Source: Enterobacter cloacae (lineage in GTDB: Bacteria; Pseudomonadota; Gammaproteobacteria; Enterobacterales; Enterobacteriaceae). From it: a stretch of 64,000 nt of DNA. Below the pieces are notes generated by a model. That model ran no database searches. It was not told where the DNA came from and saw only the letters and a program-made list of their open reading frames with translations. A program made the position numbers and the translations under genes. Position 1 is the first letter of the stretch, and each line of letters opens with the position of its first letter. Positions 1 to 9,364 of the stretch are shown here, piece by piece. Location: contig NZ_CP056117.1 of the NCBI RefSeq assembly GCF_013375935.1, positions 1,798,001-1,862,000 of the forward strand. The letters are read 5' to 3'.

Positions 1-1
1 G

Positions 2-1165
2 GCCAACAAGCTGGCGCGATATCCGCTGCTGCTGGACGAGCTGCTCGATCCAAATACGCTTTATCAGCCGACGGCGACGGACGCCTACCGCGACGAGCTG
101 CGCCAGTATCTGCTGCGCGTGCCGGAGGAGGACGAAGAGCAGCAGCTTGAGGCGCTGCGTCAGTTCAAGCAGGCGCAGATGCTGCGCGTGGCGGCGGCAG
201 ATATCGCCGGTACGCTGCCGGTGATGAAAGTGAGCGATCACTTAACCTGGCTTGCGGAAGCGATTATCGACGCGGTGGTGCATCAGGCGTGGGTGCAGAT
301 GGTGGCGCGCTACGGCCAGCCGAAGCACCTTGCTGACCGCGAGGGGCGCGGTTTTGCGGTGGTGGGTTACGGAAAGCTGGGCGGATGGGAGCTGGGCTAC
401 AGCTCCGATCTGGATTTGATTTTCCTGCACGACTGTCCGGCAGACGTGATGACCGACGGCGAGCGCGAAATCGACGGGCGGCAGTTCTACCTGCGCCTGG
501 CCCAGCGCATTATGCACCTGTTCAGCACCCGCACCTCGTCCGGTATTCTGTATGAAGTGGATGCGCGCCTGCGCCCGTCCGGCGCGGCAGGCATGCTGGT
601 CACCTCGACGGACGCTTTTGCCGACTATCAGAAGAACGAAGCCTGGACGTGGGAGCATCAGGCGCTGGTGCGCGCCCGCGTGGTGTACGGCGATCCGCAG
701 CTCAAAACGCAGTTTGATGCAATTCGCAAGACGATCATGACGACCCCGCGCGAGGGCAGCACGCTGCAAACCGAGGTGCGGGAGATGCGTGAGAAGATGC
801 GCGCGCACCTTGGCAACAAACATCGCGATCGCTTTGATATCAAGGCCGATGAAGGCGGCATTACCGATATTGAATTTATCACGCAGTACCTGGTGCTGCT
901 GCACGCGCACGATAAGCCGAAGCTGACCCGCTGGTCGGATAACGTGCGCATTCTGGAACTGCTGGCGCAAAACGACATCATGGACGAGCAGGAGGCGCAG
1001 GCCCTAACCCGTGCCTATACCACGCTGCGCGACGCGCTGCACCACCTGGCGCTGCAGGAGCAGCCGGGCCATGTGGCGCTGGACTGTTTCGCCGAAGAAC
1101 GCGCGCAGGTGACCGCCAGCTGGCAGAAGTGGCTGGTGGAACCGTGCGTAACAAAACAAGTGTGA
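2..1165 (+). CDS. glnE: Glutamine synthetase adenylyltransferase/adenylyl-removing enzyme, 3' part only
   Basis: The reading frame is open from base 2 and encodes the last 387 residues of GlnE, an enzyme of about 946 residues in E. coli; the 5' part lies outside the window. GlnE adds AMP to, and removes it from, glutamine synthetase in response to PII, setting nitrogen assimilation. What remains is the C-terminal adenylyltransferase half. It holds the nucleotidyltransferase signature [13 protein letters not shown] near bases 380–420, whose two aspartates bind the metal in this family. The sequence continues collinearly to a TGA 40 bp before hldE on the same strand, the arrangement seen in E. 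coli. Identification is certain. Confidence 0.97.
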   Translation, partial: ANKLARYPLLLDELLDPNTLYQPTATDAYRDELRQYLLRVPEEDEEQQLEALRQFKQAQMLRVAAADIAGTLPVMKVSDHLTWLAEAIIDAVVHQAWVQMVARYGQPKHLADREGRGFAVVGYGKLGGWELGYSSDLDLIFLHDCPADVMTDGEREIDGRQFYLRLAQRIMHLFSTRTSSGILYEVDARLRPSGAAGMLVTSTDAFADYQKNEAWTWEHQALVRARVVYGDPQLKTQFDAIRKTIMTTPREGSTLQTEVREMREKMRAHLGNKHRDRFDIKADEGGITDIEFITQYLVLLHAHDKPKLTRWSDNVRILELLAQNDIMDEQEAQALTRAYTTLRDALHHLALQEQPGHVALDCFAEERAQVTASWQKWLVEPCVTKQV

Positions 1166-1205
1166 TATTATCGCGCGCAAATTGTGAATCTTTCTGGAGT
1201 CAGGA

Positions 1206-2636
1206 ATGAAAGTAACACTGCCAGAGTTTGAACGTGCTGGGGTTATGGTTGTCGGTGATGTGATGCTGGATCGCTACTGGTATGGGCCGACCAGCCGTAT
1301 CTCACCGGAAGCGCCGGTGCCGGTGGTTAAGGTCGATACCATTGAAGAGCGTCCGGGCGGCGCGGCAAACGTGGCGATGAACATTGCCTCTCTGGGCGCG
1401 CAGTCGCGTCTGGTGGGCCTGACCGGCATCGACGATGCGGCGCGCGCGCTGAGCCAGTCGCTGGCGGACGTGAACGTGAAGTGCGACTTCGTTTCGGTTC
1501 CGACGCACCCGACCATCACCAAGCTGCGCGTGCTGTCGCGTAACCAGCAGCTGATCCGCCTCGACTTCGAAGAAGGTTTCGAGGGCGTCGATCCTGAGCC
1601 GCTGCACGAGCGCATCAGCCAGGCGCTGGGCCATATCGGCGCGCTGGTGCTGTCGGACTACGCCAAAGGCGCGCTGGCCAGCGTGCAGACGATGATCCAG
1701 CTGGCGCGTAAAGCCGGCGTACCCGTACTGATCGACCCTAAAGGCACCGACTTTGAGCGCTATCGCGGCGCAACGCTGCTGACGCCAAACCTCTCCGAGT
1801 TTGAAGCGGTGGCGGGCAAGTGCAAAACCGAGGAAGAGCTGGTTGAGCGCGGGATGAAGATTATCGCTGACTTTGAGCTGTCCGCGCTGCTGGTGACCCG
1901 CTCCGAGCAGGGCATGACGCTGCTCCAGCCGGGCAAAGCGCCGCTGCATATGCCAACCCAGGCGCAGGAAGTGTACGACGTGACCGGTGCCGGTGACACG
2001 GTGATCGGCGTGCTGGCGGCGACGCTGGCCGCGGGTAACGCTCTGGAAGAAGCGTGTTACTTCGCGAACGCCGCGGCGGGCGTGGTGGTTGGCAAGCTCG
2101 GGACCTCTACCGTTTCGCCAATCGAGCTGGAAAACGCGGTGCGAGGCCGTGCCGATACCGGCTTTGGCGTCATGACCGAAGAAGAGCTGAAGGTGGCCGT
2201 TGCCGCCGCGCGTAAACGCGGTGAAAAAGTGGTGATGACCAACGGCGTATTCGACATTCTGCACGCGGGCCACGTCTCTTATCTGGCGAACGCGCGCAAG
2301 CTGGGCGATCGCCTGATCGTGGCGGTTAACAGCGATGCCTCAACCAAACGTCTGAAAGGCGAAACGCGTCCGGTGAACCCGCTGGAGCAGCGCATGATAG
2401 TGCTTGGCGCGCTGGAAGCGGTGGACTGGGTTGTGCCGTTTGAAGAAGACACGCCGCAGCGCCTGATTGCCGGGATCCTGCCAGACCTGCTGGTAAAAGG
2501 TGGGGATTACAAACCAGAGCAAATCGCGGGGAGCGAAGAGGTCTGGGCAAACGGCGGTGAGGTGATGGTGCTCAACTTTGAGGACGGGTGTTCAACCACC
2601 AACATCATCAAAAAGATCCAGAAAGACAGCCAGTAA
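1206..2636 (+). CDS. hldE: Bifunctional heptose 7-phosphate kinase/heptose 1-phosphate adenylyltransferase
   Basis: HldE makes ADP-heptose for the lipopolysaccharide inner core. The 476-residue length matches E. coli (477). Residues 1–318 form a ribokinase-type (PfkB) domain with the sugar-binding stretch RPGGAANVA near residue 49 and the GAGD motif at 261–264, whose aspartate is the catalytic base of the family. Residues 340–476 form the nucleotidyltransferase domain with [16 protein letters not shown] is at 353–356. A GGAGTCAGGA ribosome site precedes the ATG. It follows glnE by 40 bp and ends in a strong terminator. Confidence 0.98.
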   Translation: MKVTLPEFERAGVMVVGDVMLDRYWYGPTSRISPEAPVPVVKVDTIEERPGGAANVAMNIASLGAQSRLVGLTGIDDAARALSQSLADVNVKCDFVSVPTHPTITKLRVLSRNQQLIRLDFEEGFEGVDPEPLHERISQALGHIGALVLSDYAKGALASVQTMIQLARKAGVPVLIDPKGTDFERYRGATLLTPNLSEFEAVAGKCKTEEELVERGMKIIADFELSALLVTRSEQGMTLLQPGKAPLHMPTQAQEVYDVTGAGDTVIGVLAATLAAGNALEEACYFANAAAGVVVGKLGTSTVSPIELENAVRGRADTGFGVMTEEELKVAVAAARKRGEKVVMTNGVFDILHAGHVSYLANARKLGDRLIVAVNSDASTKRLKGETRPVNPLEQRMIVLGALEAVDWVVPFEEDTPQRLIAGILPDLLVKGGDYKPEQIAGSEEVWANGGEVMVLNFEDGCSTTNIIKKIQKDSQ

Positions 2637-2664
2637 AAAACGGGCCGGTTGGCCCGTTTTTTTT
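2636..2664 (+). terminator. Rho-independent terminator after hldE
   Basis: The stem AAAACGGGCC / GGCCCGTTTT closes a GGTT loop and runs into eight T residues directly after the hldE stop codon. Confidence 0.93.
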
Positions 2665-2666
2665 CA

Positions 2667-2712
2667 CCCTCTCCCCGTGGGAGAGGGCTGGGGTGAGGGC
2701 ATCAGGCCGCAC
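2667..2712. repeat. REP-like palindromic repeat, copy 1
   Basis: The core CCCTCTCCCC-GTG-GGAGAGGG is followed by CTGGGGTGAGGGCATCAGGCCGCAC and fills the space between the hldE terminator and the ubiK stop codon. The same core and tail recur near 11103, 13093, 34091/35393, 37681, 40967 and 46472, and a core alone at 25718. Confidence 0.85.
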
Positions 2713-3009
2713 TTACTCCTGGTCATCCACCGGTGGAATGGCCGGTGCCGGCTTCACTTCTTCCGGCGAATTACGGTTTTCCAGCTCGCTCAGACGCTGT
2801 TCCAGCAGCGCCAGCTTCTCACGGGTGCGCAGCAGAACCTGGGTCTGCACGTCAAACTCTTCACGGCTAACTAAATCAAGGCGAACCAGCTGCGCCTGCA
2901 GCGTCTGGCGGATTTTCTTCTCAACGTCATCACCAAATTCACGAATGCCCTTCGGCATGGACTCATGAACCTGACGCGCGATCTGCTCAATTTTCTTTGG
3001 GTCAATCAT
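2713..3009 (-). CDS. ubiK: Ubiquinone biosynthesis accessory factor UbiK
   Basis: This 98-residue protein (about 96 in E. coli, formerly YqiC) assists the aerobic Ubi complex that makes coenzyme Q. The N-terminal part, starting [19 protein letters not shown], is near-identical to the E. coli protein. Residues 50–80 are heptad-rich and predicted coiled coil, the membrane-fusogenic segment of the family, and the tail is proline- and acid-rich. An upstream in-frame codon at 3045 would add 12 residues, but AAGGGAAG lies at the right distance from the ATG at 3007–3009, so I use that start. It is transcribed away from ribB. Confidence 0.95.
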   Translation of the reverse strand: MIDPKKIEQIARQVHESMPKGIREFGDDVEKKIRQTLQAQLVRLDLVSREEFDVQTQVLLRTREKLALLEQRLSELENRNSPEEVKPAPAIPPVDDQE

Positions 3010-3093
3010 AATGGCTTCCCTTGATAAGTCGGTGTTGATGAACATTGTAGCGCGTCCTGCCCGGGGTAAACAAAATTGTTTGAAGCTTATGCA

Positions 3094-3122
3094 TTGCCCA
3101 GGTTAATCAATAGCGTTATAGT
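3094..3122 (+). promoter_or_regulatory. Likely sigma-70 promoter of ribB
   Basis: TTGCCC (3094–3099) and TATAGT (3117–3122) are separated by 17 bp and lie just upstream of the FMN riboswitch. They match the consensus hexamers at 4/6 and 5/6 positions. Confidence 0.7.
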
Positions 3123-3132
3123 TATCTCGCTT

Positions 3133-3280
3133 ATTCTCAGGGCGGGGCGAAATTCCCCACCGGCGGTAAATCAGCGTGACGCTGAAAGCCCGCGAGCGCT
3201 TTGGGTGAACACTCAAAGGTCAGCAGATCCGGTGTAATTCCGGGGCCGACGGTTAAAGTCCGGATGGGAGAGAGTAACGA
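3133..3280 (+). ncRNA. FMN riboswitch (RFN element)
   Basis: The leader carries the conserved RFN blocks in order: CAGGGCGGGGCGAAATTCCC, ACCGGCGGTAAAT, AGCCCGCGAGCG, GGTCAGCAGATCCGGTG, TTCCGGGGCCGACGGT and GTCCGGATGGGAGAGAGTAA. These form the six-helix FMN aptamer. Downstream, GGGC-ATG-GCCC at 3289–3299 and the seven-T run from 3309 look like the expression platform. FMN binding should reduce ribB expression, giving feedback control of riboflavin synthesis. Confidence 0.98.
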
Positions 3281-3384
3281 TCCAGTCGGGCATGGCCCGC
3301 TCACGTTATTTTTTTGCCGCTTGTACGGCGCTCCTAAGACTGCCCTGATTCTGGTAACCATATTGTTAATGAGGTTTTTTTACC

Positions 3385-4038
3385 ATGAATCAGACGCTAC
3401 TTTCCTCTTTTGGCACTTCAACTGAACGTGTTGAACACGCACTGGATGCACTGCGCGAAGGCCGCGGTGTGATGGTGCTTGACGATGAACACCGTGAAAA
3501 CGAAGGCGACATGATTTTTGCCGCCGAAAACATGACCGTTGAGCAGATGGCGCTGACCATCCGTCACGGTAGCGGCATCGTATGCCTGTGTATTACCGAA
3601 GACCGTCGCCAGCAGCTCGATCTGCCGATGATGGTCGAAAACAACACCAGCGCCTTTGGTACCGGCTTTACCGTGACCATTGAAGCCGCGCACGGCGTGA
3701 CTACCGGCGTGTCGGCGGCTGACCGTCTGACTACCGTACGTGCAGCGATCGCCGATGGGGCGAAACCCTCCGACCTGCACCGCCCGGGCCACGTCTTCCC
3801 GCTGCGCGCGCAGCCGGGCGGCGTGCTTACCCGTGGTGGTCATACTGAAGCGACCATCGATCTGGTGACGCTGGCTGGCTTCAAGCCGGCGGGCGTGCTG
3901 TGCGAGCTGACCAACGATGATGGCACCATGGCGCGCGCGCCGGAGTGCATCACCTTTGCGCGTCTGCACAATATGCCGGTGGTGACGATTGAAGATCTGG
4001 TGGAGTATCGCCAGGCGCACGAGCGCAAAGCCAGCTGA
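3385..4038 (+). CDS. ribB: 3,4-dihydroxy-2-butanone 4-phosphate synthase
   Basis: RibB converts ribulose 5-phosphate to formate and the four-carbon precursor of the riboflavin ring. The 217-residue length equals the E. coli enzyme. The active-site loop [11 protein letters not shown] near residues 32–42 carries the acidic metal and substrate ligands, and [10 protein letters not shown] and GGHTEA carry the conserved histidines. Translation starts at the ATG after AATGAGG. The long leader is an FMN riboswitch and the gene ends in a terminator, so it is a single-gene unit. Confidence 0.98.
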   Translation: MNQTLLSSFGTSTERVEHALDALREGRGVMVLDDEHRENEGDMIFAAENMTVEQMALTIRHGSGIVCLCITEDRRQQLDLPMMVENNTSAFGTGFTVTIEAAHGVTTGVSAADRLTTVRAAIADGAKPSDLHRPGHVFPLRAQPGGVLTRGGHTEATIDLVTLAGFKPAGVLCELTNDDGTMARAPECITFARLHNMPVVTIEDLVEYRQAHERKAS

Positions 4039-4050
4039 AATTGCTGATGT

Positions 4051-4078
4051 AAAAAAGCCGGGGAAACCCGGCTTTTTT
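4051..4078. terminator. Bidirectional terminator between ribB and the fimbrial operon
   Basis: AAAAAAGCCGGG-GAAA-CCCGGCTTTTTT is a perfect 12-bp stem with a tetraloop. T runs on both strands let it serve ribB and the convergent fimbrial operon. Confidence 0.93.
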
Positions 4079-4082
4079 GTTT

Positions 4083-5141
4083 TTAGTGGTAGTTAATTTT
4101 GAACAGCACGACGGTTTCAAGCGGGCCTGATTCAATGCGCGAGCCTTCGGCATGAGAAAGCTCAGCGGTGTAGTGCGTCTCAAAATGCAGCACTGAGCCG
4201 GTAAAATCGGCATATTCGTCATACTGGTTAAAGGCGTAGGGCTGCGTGCCGTTGAGAATACGCAGCTTTAAGCCGTTGCCGATCAGCAGCGCGGTATCGT
4301 TGGCCGTGAGTTCGTTATCGGTATAGAACGACGAGTCGATCTTAAAGCCGTCTGAACACTGCGCGTCCTGCATTTTGCTGGTTTTAACCGTGAACGTTCG
4401 CGTACGCGTTCCCTTGTTCACAATATCGCGCGCGCTGAAGGTGCCAAAATCAATCTCCTGATTTTCAGGGTAAATGCTGAACGTTGCCCCGCAGTCCAGA
4501 ACCTTGATATTTTCCAGCCCGTTGATGTGGTATTTGAGGTTTTTCGCATCCCAAAGGGCATTTACGCCGCCTTTGCCGTCAAACTGCACGACGATATAAT
4601 CCCCAAGCGTGCTGACGTAACCCTGAGGCGGTATCGCTTTGAGCTTAACGTAGAGCCTGAAGCGCGCTGCAAAGGTGCGTGAGGTATGGACGTCCGACGC
4701 GTTTCCTGAACAGATGTTCTTCTCCCAGCCCATCGCCTTAAGCTGTTCAGCTGAGTATTTGCTCAGGCTATTGTTATCCAGACACTGGCCGGTATCCACG
4801 CCGAAGGTGTGTCCGGTGGCATCGTAATCTGCCCCCTCGTAGGTGACGCCCAGCTCATAGTAAGGATCTGATACCGACGGGTAAGGATTCACCCAGGCGA
4901 ACACGTTTTCGTTCTCATGGTTTGAGGCGGTATTCCTGTCGCAGTAAACCGGGATCTTTATATCGCTGGATTCCCAGATTTTTTGCCCGACTTTTGCGTT
5001 GCTGGGGATCGAAAATTCCGACACCGTTTTGGTTTGCTCGACCGGACCGTTTTGCGTGCCCAGGTAACAGTTCAGGGCGAGGGCATGCTTAAGCGGCAAC
5101 ATCATCAGCAGCAGAAAGAAAAGCTTAACAGGATGTCGCAT
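4083..5141 (-). CDS. Fimbrial tip adhesin-like protein
   Basis: Last gene of the fimbrial operon, 352 residues. A signal peptide ends near residue 22 (…KHALA/LNCY). The length and position after the usher fit a two-domain adhesin: an N-terminal receptor-binding part with paired cysteines and a C-terminal pilin-like part from about residue 215 (LDCGATFSIYPENQEIDFGT) with a Cys pair. The end is LFKINYH, compatible with a donor-strand pilin beta-strand. It does not resemble E. coli YqiI as I recall that sequence, so the receptor is unknown. It overlaps the chaperone gene by 17 bp, implying translational coupling. Confidence 0.8.
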   Translation of the reverse strand: MRHPVKLFFLLLMMLPLKHALALNCYLGTQNGPVEQTKTVSEFSIPSNAKVGQKIWESSDIKIPVYCDRNTASNHENENVFAWVNPYPSVSDPYYELGVTYEGADYDATGHTFGVDTGQCLDNNSLSKYSAEQLKAMGWEKNICSGNASDVHTSRTFAARFRLYVKLKAIPPQGYVSTLGDYIVVQFDGKGGVNALWDAKNLKYHINGLENIKVLDCGATFSIYPENQEIDFGTFSARDIVNKGTRTRTFTVKTSKMQDAQCSDGFKIDSSFYTDNELTANDTALLIGNGLKLRILNGTQPYAFNQYDEYADFTGSVLHFETHYTAELSHAEGSRIESGPLETVVLFKINYH

Positions 5142-5880
5142 GTTGCCCTGCCTTGCGCGGCGTCAGCGCGCACCGGGTTGACCGTGAACAGGTCAGATCG
5201 ACCTTGCGTAGCGCACCGTAATCATCAATGTAACCAATGCTGTAGCCGCTCCCTTCCGGTTCACTTAGCGTGAGGGTGCGGGTGTCGAATGGGCTAATCA
5301 TCAGGCTATCGAATCCCGGGAGCATGGTTTTTCCGTTGTTGCTCAGCCAGGCCAGGGTGATGAAATAGGGCGTGGGGTTTTTCAGCGTCATGGTTTTGCC
5401 CGCCACAGTCACCGCCAGCCGCATTTCCGCATCGTCACCCGCCTTCTTGCGGATGGCTTCTGGTCGCCAGAACAGCTTGATGCGGCTCTGCATGGCCACC
5501 TGCATGACGCTGCGCGCTTCTTTCGGGCTTGCGCTTTTGGGCGGAACCTCACGCAGGTTGAAAAAGAACAGCGTCTCGCGATCGCCGGGAAGCTGCTGCG
5601 CCGCGGGCTGCCTGACGATCCGCACCTGTGACGACGTGCCGGGCTCAAGGCGCTGGATGGGCGGCAGGGCCATAAAATGGCTGTCTTCTTTGCGTCCGTC
5701 CGCATCCTCCACCCAGGCGAGGGCAAGGTAGGGGAGCGATTTGCTCTGATTCTCGATGGTCACACTGCTGGCCTTATCGCTTTCCGGGAAAACAATGCGC
5801 GTCCGATCGAGGTTAACGGCGGCGTGCGAGAAGCCGAAGCTGCAAATACAAAGTGCTGCAAATAACGTTTTTGATTTCAT
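5125..5880 (-). CDS. Periplasmic fimbrial chaperone (PapD family)
   Basis: A 251-residue protein with a signal peptide (MKSKTLFAALCICSFGFSHA). The mature part begins AVNLDRTRIVFPESDKASSV, the classic PapD-type first strand with the conserved arginine. RETLFFFNLREVPP near residues 99–112 is the second family hallmark and SRIKLFWRP follows. It would cap pilin subunits in the periplasm and deliver them to the usher. It is followed by the adhesin with an overlap and lies 9 bp after the usher stop. The C-terminus is Cys-rich (LTCSRSTRC… SC). Confidence 0.93.
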   Translation of the reverse strand: MKSKTLFAALCICSFGFSHAAVNLDRTRIVFPESDKASSVTIENQSKSLPYLALAWVEDADGRKEDSHFMALPPIQRLEPGTSSQVRIVRQPAAQQLPGDRETLFFFNLREVPPKSASPKEARSVMQVAMQSRIKLFWRPEAIRKKAGDDAEMRLAVTVAGKTMTLKNPTPYFITLAWLSNNGKTMLPGFDSLMISPFDTRTLTLSEPEGSGYSIGYIDDYGALRKVDLTCSRSTRCALTPRKAGQHATSC

Positions 5881-5889
5881 AGTGATAAC

Positions 5890-8328
5890 TCACTGGCAGG
5901 GCAGGATGAGCTGCGTAACGTTTTCCAGGGTGGCTGGCAGGGAGAAATGGCACCGCTGGCTATCTCCCCACGTGACCGTAAAGTGTTGTCCGGCTTTTAC
6001 CGCGCCCAGCCAGATATGTCCGTCCTGCGCGACAATCCCCATCTCCTGCCCCGAATCACGTTGACGAACCAGCGCACCAAGCGGCGGCGCGCCGGTAGCG
6101 GTGTGCAATACCCCAACCACGTCCTGCCCCTGGCGGGTGGCAATCAATCGATAGCCTATTGCCCCCTCGGTCCAGGCAGAGCGGAGCACGCGGTTATCAA
6201 CGTCTACGCCCTCCGGCAGGCTGTTCAGATTGACCTGCACGCTGGCGGGTATATAGCTGGAAAAGGCGGGCAGCACGCCGATGCCAAACGCATTTGTGGT
6301 ATCGCGTGACTGGTTTAGCGGGATGTTGCCGATACCTTCCGTACTGACCATCACGCGCGGCTCGTTGCCATAGCTTCGTCGGTGAAAGGCCGCTCCCTGA
6401 GCGGTTGCGGTGAACGAACCGTTCCAGCTCGCACTGACCGAACGGTATTTACTGGCCTTATAGCTGCCTGAAAGGTTCAGGTCACCCGTTCCGGCATAAT
6501 GCTGGTAGTTAGCGCTCACTTGCGCACCGGCATCGGGTGCTTCACTCTCGGTTCCTGCGGAGATTCCCCAGGTGTTGTTCCTGTCAGAGGAGTCATACCA
6601 GGAGAGCGTCTGGCGCATGCTGTCGTTGTGCCGCACGTCGTAATTAAGACGACGATCCGAATCGAGAGGAACGCTGAGCGAAACGTAGATCTGCGTATCA
6701 TCGCTTTGATCCGGGTAGTGCGTTTTACTCCACGAAGCCGTTACGCCAAGGTTTTTCCAGCGGCCAAGATCGAAGTTATAGCCTGCCGTCAGGGTGCCCG
6801 TCGTGGACGCTTCTCTGTCCCACCAGGTCTGGCGCAGAATGCCGAGGTAGAGGTTAAGCGACAGGGCAGGAATATACTGGCTGGCGGTGATGCTGAAGGT
6901 CTGCTTCTCCGTTTCTGCGTCGTCCTGGTCTTGTTCAAGATAGCGGGCGTAGCTGAGATAGCGGCTGTCGGAATAGCGGTAGCTGGCAAGCGTAAGCTGG
7001 CTGCCGGTGGTATCGAAGCGTTTGCTGTAGTTGATTCGGTAACTGTATCCGGTCCGCTTATCCTCCCCGAGCCGCCGGCTGGTGGCCTGGGTGACATCTA
7101 ACGACAGCGCTCCAAGCCAGTCCATGTTTTGCCCTATACCCGCCGCCAGCGCGCGATAGTCACTGCCGCTGCTGAGCAAGCCGCCGTAAAGAGACGTCCG
7201 GGAAAGCATACCCCAGGAGAATTCGCTGCTTAAAAAAGCCTCGCTTTCTACGCTGTGCGAGCTGTCCTGACGGGCTTTCCCGCCCGCGACCTTATAGCGA
7301 ACCTGGCCTTTACGCGTCAGGAAAGGGACCGAAGCGGCTGAAACCTGAAAGGTGCTAAAGCGGCCGTCTTCTTCAGTGACGTTGACGTCGAGGGTGCCCT
7401 GCACCGATTGGTTAATATCCTGGATAACGAACGGGCCGGGTGGGACCCTGGTCTGGTAGATGATCCTGCCAGCCTGGCTGACCGTCACGGTCGCGTTGGT
7501 TTGCGCGATACCGGATACCTGGGGCGCATAGCCGCGCAGCGACCAGGGCAGCATACGTTCATCGCTGATAAGCGAGGCGCCCGTATAGGAAAAACTATCG
7601 AAAATATCGGACTGGAAATCAGATTCACCCAGCGTCAGCTTTGATCCGAGCGTGGGTAGCGGACGAAAAATGTAAGCGCGGGATAAGCGCCCCTCGCTCT
7701 GCGAACCATCATCCGTTCTATTGAACGCGTACTGGTAATCCCCGCGCAGGCGCCAGGCGCCCAGGTTAGCCCCGGCAGTACCGTAGGTGTTGAGGCTATC
7801 GCTGGCCGTACCCTCGTCAGGCTGGTAGCGGCTGGCAAAAAGGTTGTAATCCAGCAGCGCGCCGGAGACGCCGTTGTCCCAGGTGGCTGGCGGCATCCAG
7901 TTGGTGGCGCGATACTGTAGCCAGGCCTGAGGCAGGGTTATCTCCAGCGTTTGGGTTGCCTGGATAAACGCGAAGTGAACCTGTGATAAGCCGCTAAAAT
8001 CGACGCAGCCTGCTTTATCAGGTAGCGTACTGCGGATCTTGTCGTCCAGGCCGAAGGTATCTGCCAGCGCTGCCGGAATACACGCTTCCGTGGTTTCGCC
8101 TTTACGCCTCCAGGCTAATTGCCAGCCGTTCGCAAGGGGCGTGTTATTTACCGAAACAGTAACAAAATAGTTTCCCGGTGCGACGTGGTTCTTATCATTA
8201 AACTGTGAAATATCAATATTACCGCGCTGGTCTTTATCGATTGCGTTAATGTTAAACTCAACGGCGGGCAGAGGGGAGGAGATAAGAAAGCCTGCGATGA
8301 TCATTCCGGGTGAACTGTATTTCATCAT
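5890..8328 (-). CDS. Outer-membrane fimbrial usher (FimD/PapC family)
   Basis: The 812-residue length is typical of ushers. A signal peptide precedes VEFNINAIDKDQRGNIDISQF, the usual start of the usher N-terminal domain. Family motifs follow: LGESDFQSDIFDSFSYTGAS, RGYAPQVSGIAQTNATVTVSQ and PPGPFVIQDINQ before the plug, then a long 24-strand barrel and a C-terminal domain with the NxLPEGVDVDNRV segment. It exports and assembles pilins received from the chaperone. It lies between pilin and chaperone in the operon. Confidence 0.96.
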   Translation of the reverse strand: MMKYSSPGMIIAGFLISSPLPAVEFNINAIDKDQRGNIDISQFNDKNHVAPGNYFVTVSVNNTPLANGWQLAWRRKGETTEACIPAALADTFGLDDKIRSTLPDKAGCVDFSGLSQVHFAFIQATQTLEITLPQAWLQYRATNWMPPATWDNGVSGALLDYNLFASRYQPDEGTASDSLNTYGTAGANLGAWRLRGDYQYAFNRTDDGSQSEGRLSRAYIFRPLPTLGSKLTLGESDFQSDIFDSFSYTGASLISDERMLPWSLRGYAPQVSGIAQTNATVTVSQAGRIIYQTRVPPGPFVIQDINQSVQGTLDVNVTEEDGRFSTFQVSAASVPFLTRKGQVRYKVAGGKARQDSSHSVESEAFLSSEFSWGMLSRTSLYGGLLSSGSDYRALAAGIGQNMDWLGALSLDVTQATSRRLGEDKRTGYSYRINYSKRFDTTGSQLTLASYRYSDSRYLSYARYLEQDQDDAETEKQTFSITASQYIPALSLNLYLGILRQTWWDREASTTGTLTAGYNFDLGRWKNLGVTASWSKTHYPDQSDDTQIYVSLSVPLDSDRRLNYDVRHNDSMRQTLSWYDSSDRNNTWGISAGTESEAPDAGAQVSANYQHYAGTGDLNLSGSYKASKYRSVSASWNGSFTATAQGAAFHRRSYGNEPRVMVSTEGIGNIPLNQSRDTTNAFGIGVLPAFSSYIPASVQVNLNSLPEGVDVDNRVLRSAWTEGAIGYRLIATRQGQDVVGVLHTATGAPPLGALVRQRDSGQEMGIVAQDGHIWLGAVKAGQHFTVTWGDSQRCHFSLPATLENVTQLILPCQ

Positions 8329-8401
8329 TCAGCTCTCAAATAAAATAGCGTCAATGGCTGGCAAATATATTGCCAGCCGAAATAGAACTAACGATATTTG
8401 C

Positions 8402-8959
8402 TTATTTGTACAGCAATACATAATTCGCGGTTGATTCAACCTGACCGGCCGTTGCCGTTTTACCGCTGACCGTTTCCATCTGTGCTTTAAAGTGCAGCGT
8501 CTGAGTGGAGGAACCTGCCGAGAGGTCAACGCTGTTTGCGGAGCCCAGAGTGATTGGTGACTCCGCGTTATCCAGTAAACGAACGCCGACGTTCTGCGCG
8601 CCCCCTGCATAGGTGTTGCTCATCAGGCTGGTATCGGTGCCGTCGGTTGCGGTGCTGCTGAAGGTCACTTCCACTTTAGAGACGGGTGTTGCCGTTTCGT
8701 CTCCAGCGTCAAGCTGGCAGTTTTCCAGATTGATATCAACCGGTACCGCCGAAGATTTTTTATTCGCATTCATCATCGCCGTTGTGACCTGGCCGAGCTC
8801 GATCTCTTTATCAATACTGTCTGGTGCAATATTGCATGGTGCGTCAATAATAACGCCCTTAAAGGTGATTTTACCGGAGCCCTGATCGCTTGCCAGCGCG
8901 GTGCCGGCGATTAAAGAGGTTAACGCAACCGCCAGGAGTGCTTTTGAAATATTTGGCAT
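8402..8959 (-). CDS. Major fimbrial subunit (type 1 pilin-like)
   Basis: A 185-residue FimA-type pilin. The signal peptide ends ALA/SDQ (residue 23). The mature protein has GKITFKGVIIDAPCNI with Cys42, a partner Cys81 (LENCQLD), and a C-terminal strand ending YVLLYK with the penultimate-region tyrosine of fimbrial subunits. AAGGAT lies 8 nt before the ATG. It is the first gene of a minus-strand operon: pilin, usher, chaperone, adhesin. Unlike fim operons there are no separate minor subunits. Confidence 0.93.
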   Translation of the reverse strand: MPNISKALLAVALTSLIAGTALASDQGSGKITFKGVIIDAPCNIAPDSIDKEIELGQVTTAMMNANKKSSAVPVDINLENCQLDAGDETATPVSKVEVTFSSTATDGTDTSLMSNTYAGGAQNVGVRLLDNAESPITLGSANSVDLSAGSSTQTLHFKAQMETVSGKTATAGQVESTANYVLLYK

Positions 8960-9331
8960 GAAATATCCTTTTTCTAAATAAGATTGGTGAAGTATTTAAG
9001 GTCGAGGCGGGCGCATTCTAAGACTAATTGTAACAATCCGTGATTAATAAAAATTTAAAGTCTAATTAAGTTTTTATTTATTAATTATTGAAGTGAATAG
9101 CTTATGAATAACAAGAGAAAGGCGAGGGGATAAGTAACCGAAGCATCAGACGCGGTTGGTCTGCTTTTTGATCGTTTATATATGGTTAACGTCGCTAATA
9201 ATATCTTTTCTGAATAACCCGACAGTAACGCCTTTGCCAGTTTTGCGCGTTAGCTCACTCTTATAATAGTGGGTCCGCGTCGTGCTTTATATTATTAATA
9301 ATGATAGCCGGAGAGCACCATACGCTATAAA
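8960..9331. other. AT-rich intergenic region upstream of the fimbrial operon
   Basis: About 370 bases without a credible gene. The part nearest the pilin gene is very AT-rich, as is usual for H-NS-silenced fimbrial promoters. No inverted repeat pair of the fimS type and no recombinase gene is visible here. TATAAT at 9262–9267 on the plus strand lacks a well-spaced -35 and is not called a promoter. Confidence 0.5.
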
Positions 9332-9362
9332 AATGGCGCTCCCTCAAAAAGGGAGCGCCATT
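9332..9362 (-). terminator. Terminator of zupT
   Basis: The perfect stem AATGGCGCTCCC / GGGAGCGCCATT, with TTTTTA following on the minus strand, lies three bases after the zupT stop codon. Confidence 0.9.
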
Positions 9363-9364
9363 GT

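Noticed and set aside
3201-3425. Open frame across the ribB leader
   Set aside because: The sequence is a textbook FMN riboswitch; the frame is incidental.
9234-9267. Plus-strand promoter upstream of zupT end
   Set aside because: TATAAT is present but the nearest TTGCCA is 22 bp away and no gene follows.
8960-9331. Possible invertible fimbrial switch
   Set aside because: No inverted repeat pair or recombinase gene was found in the region.
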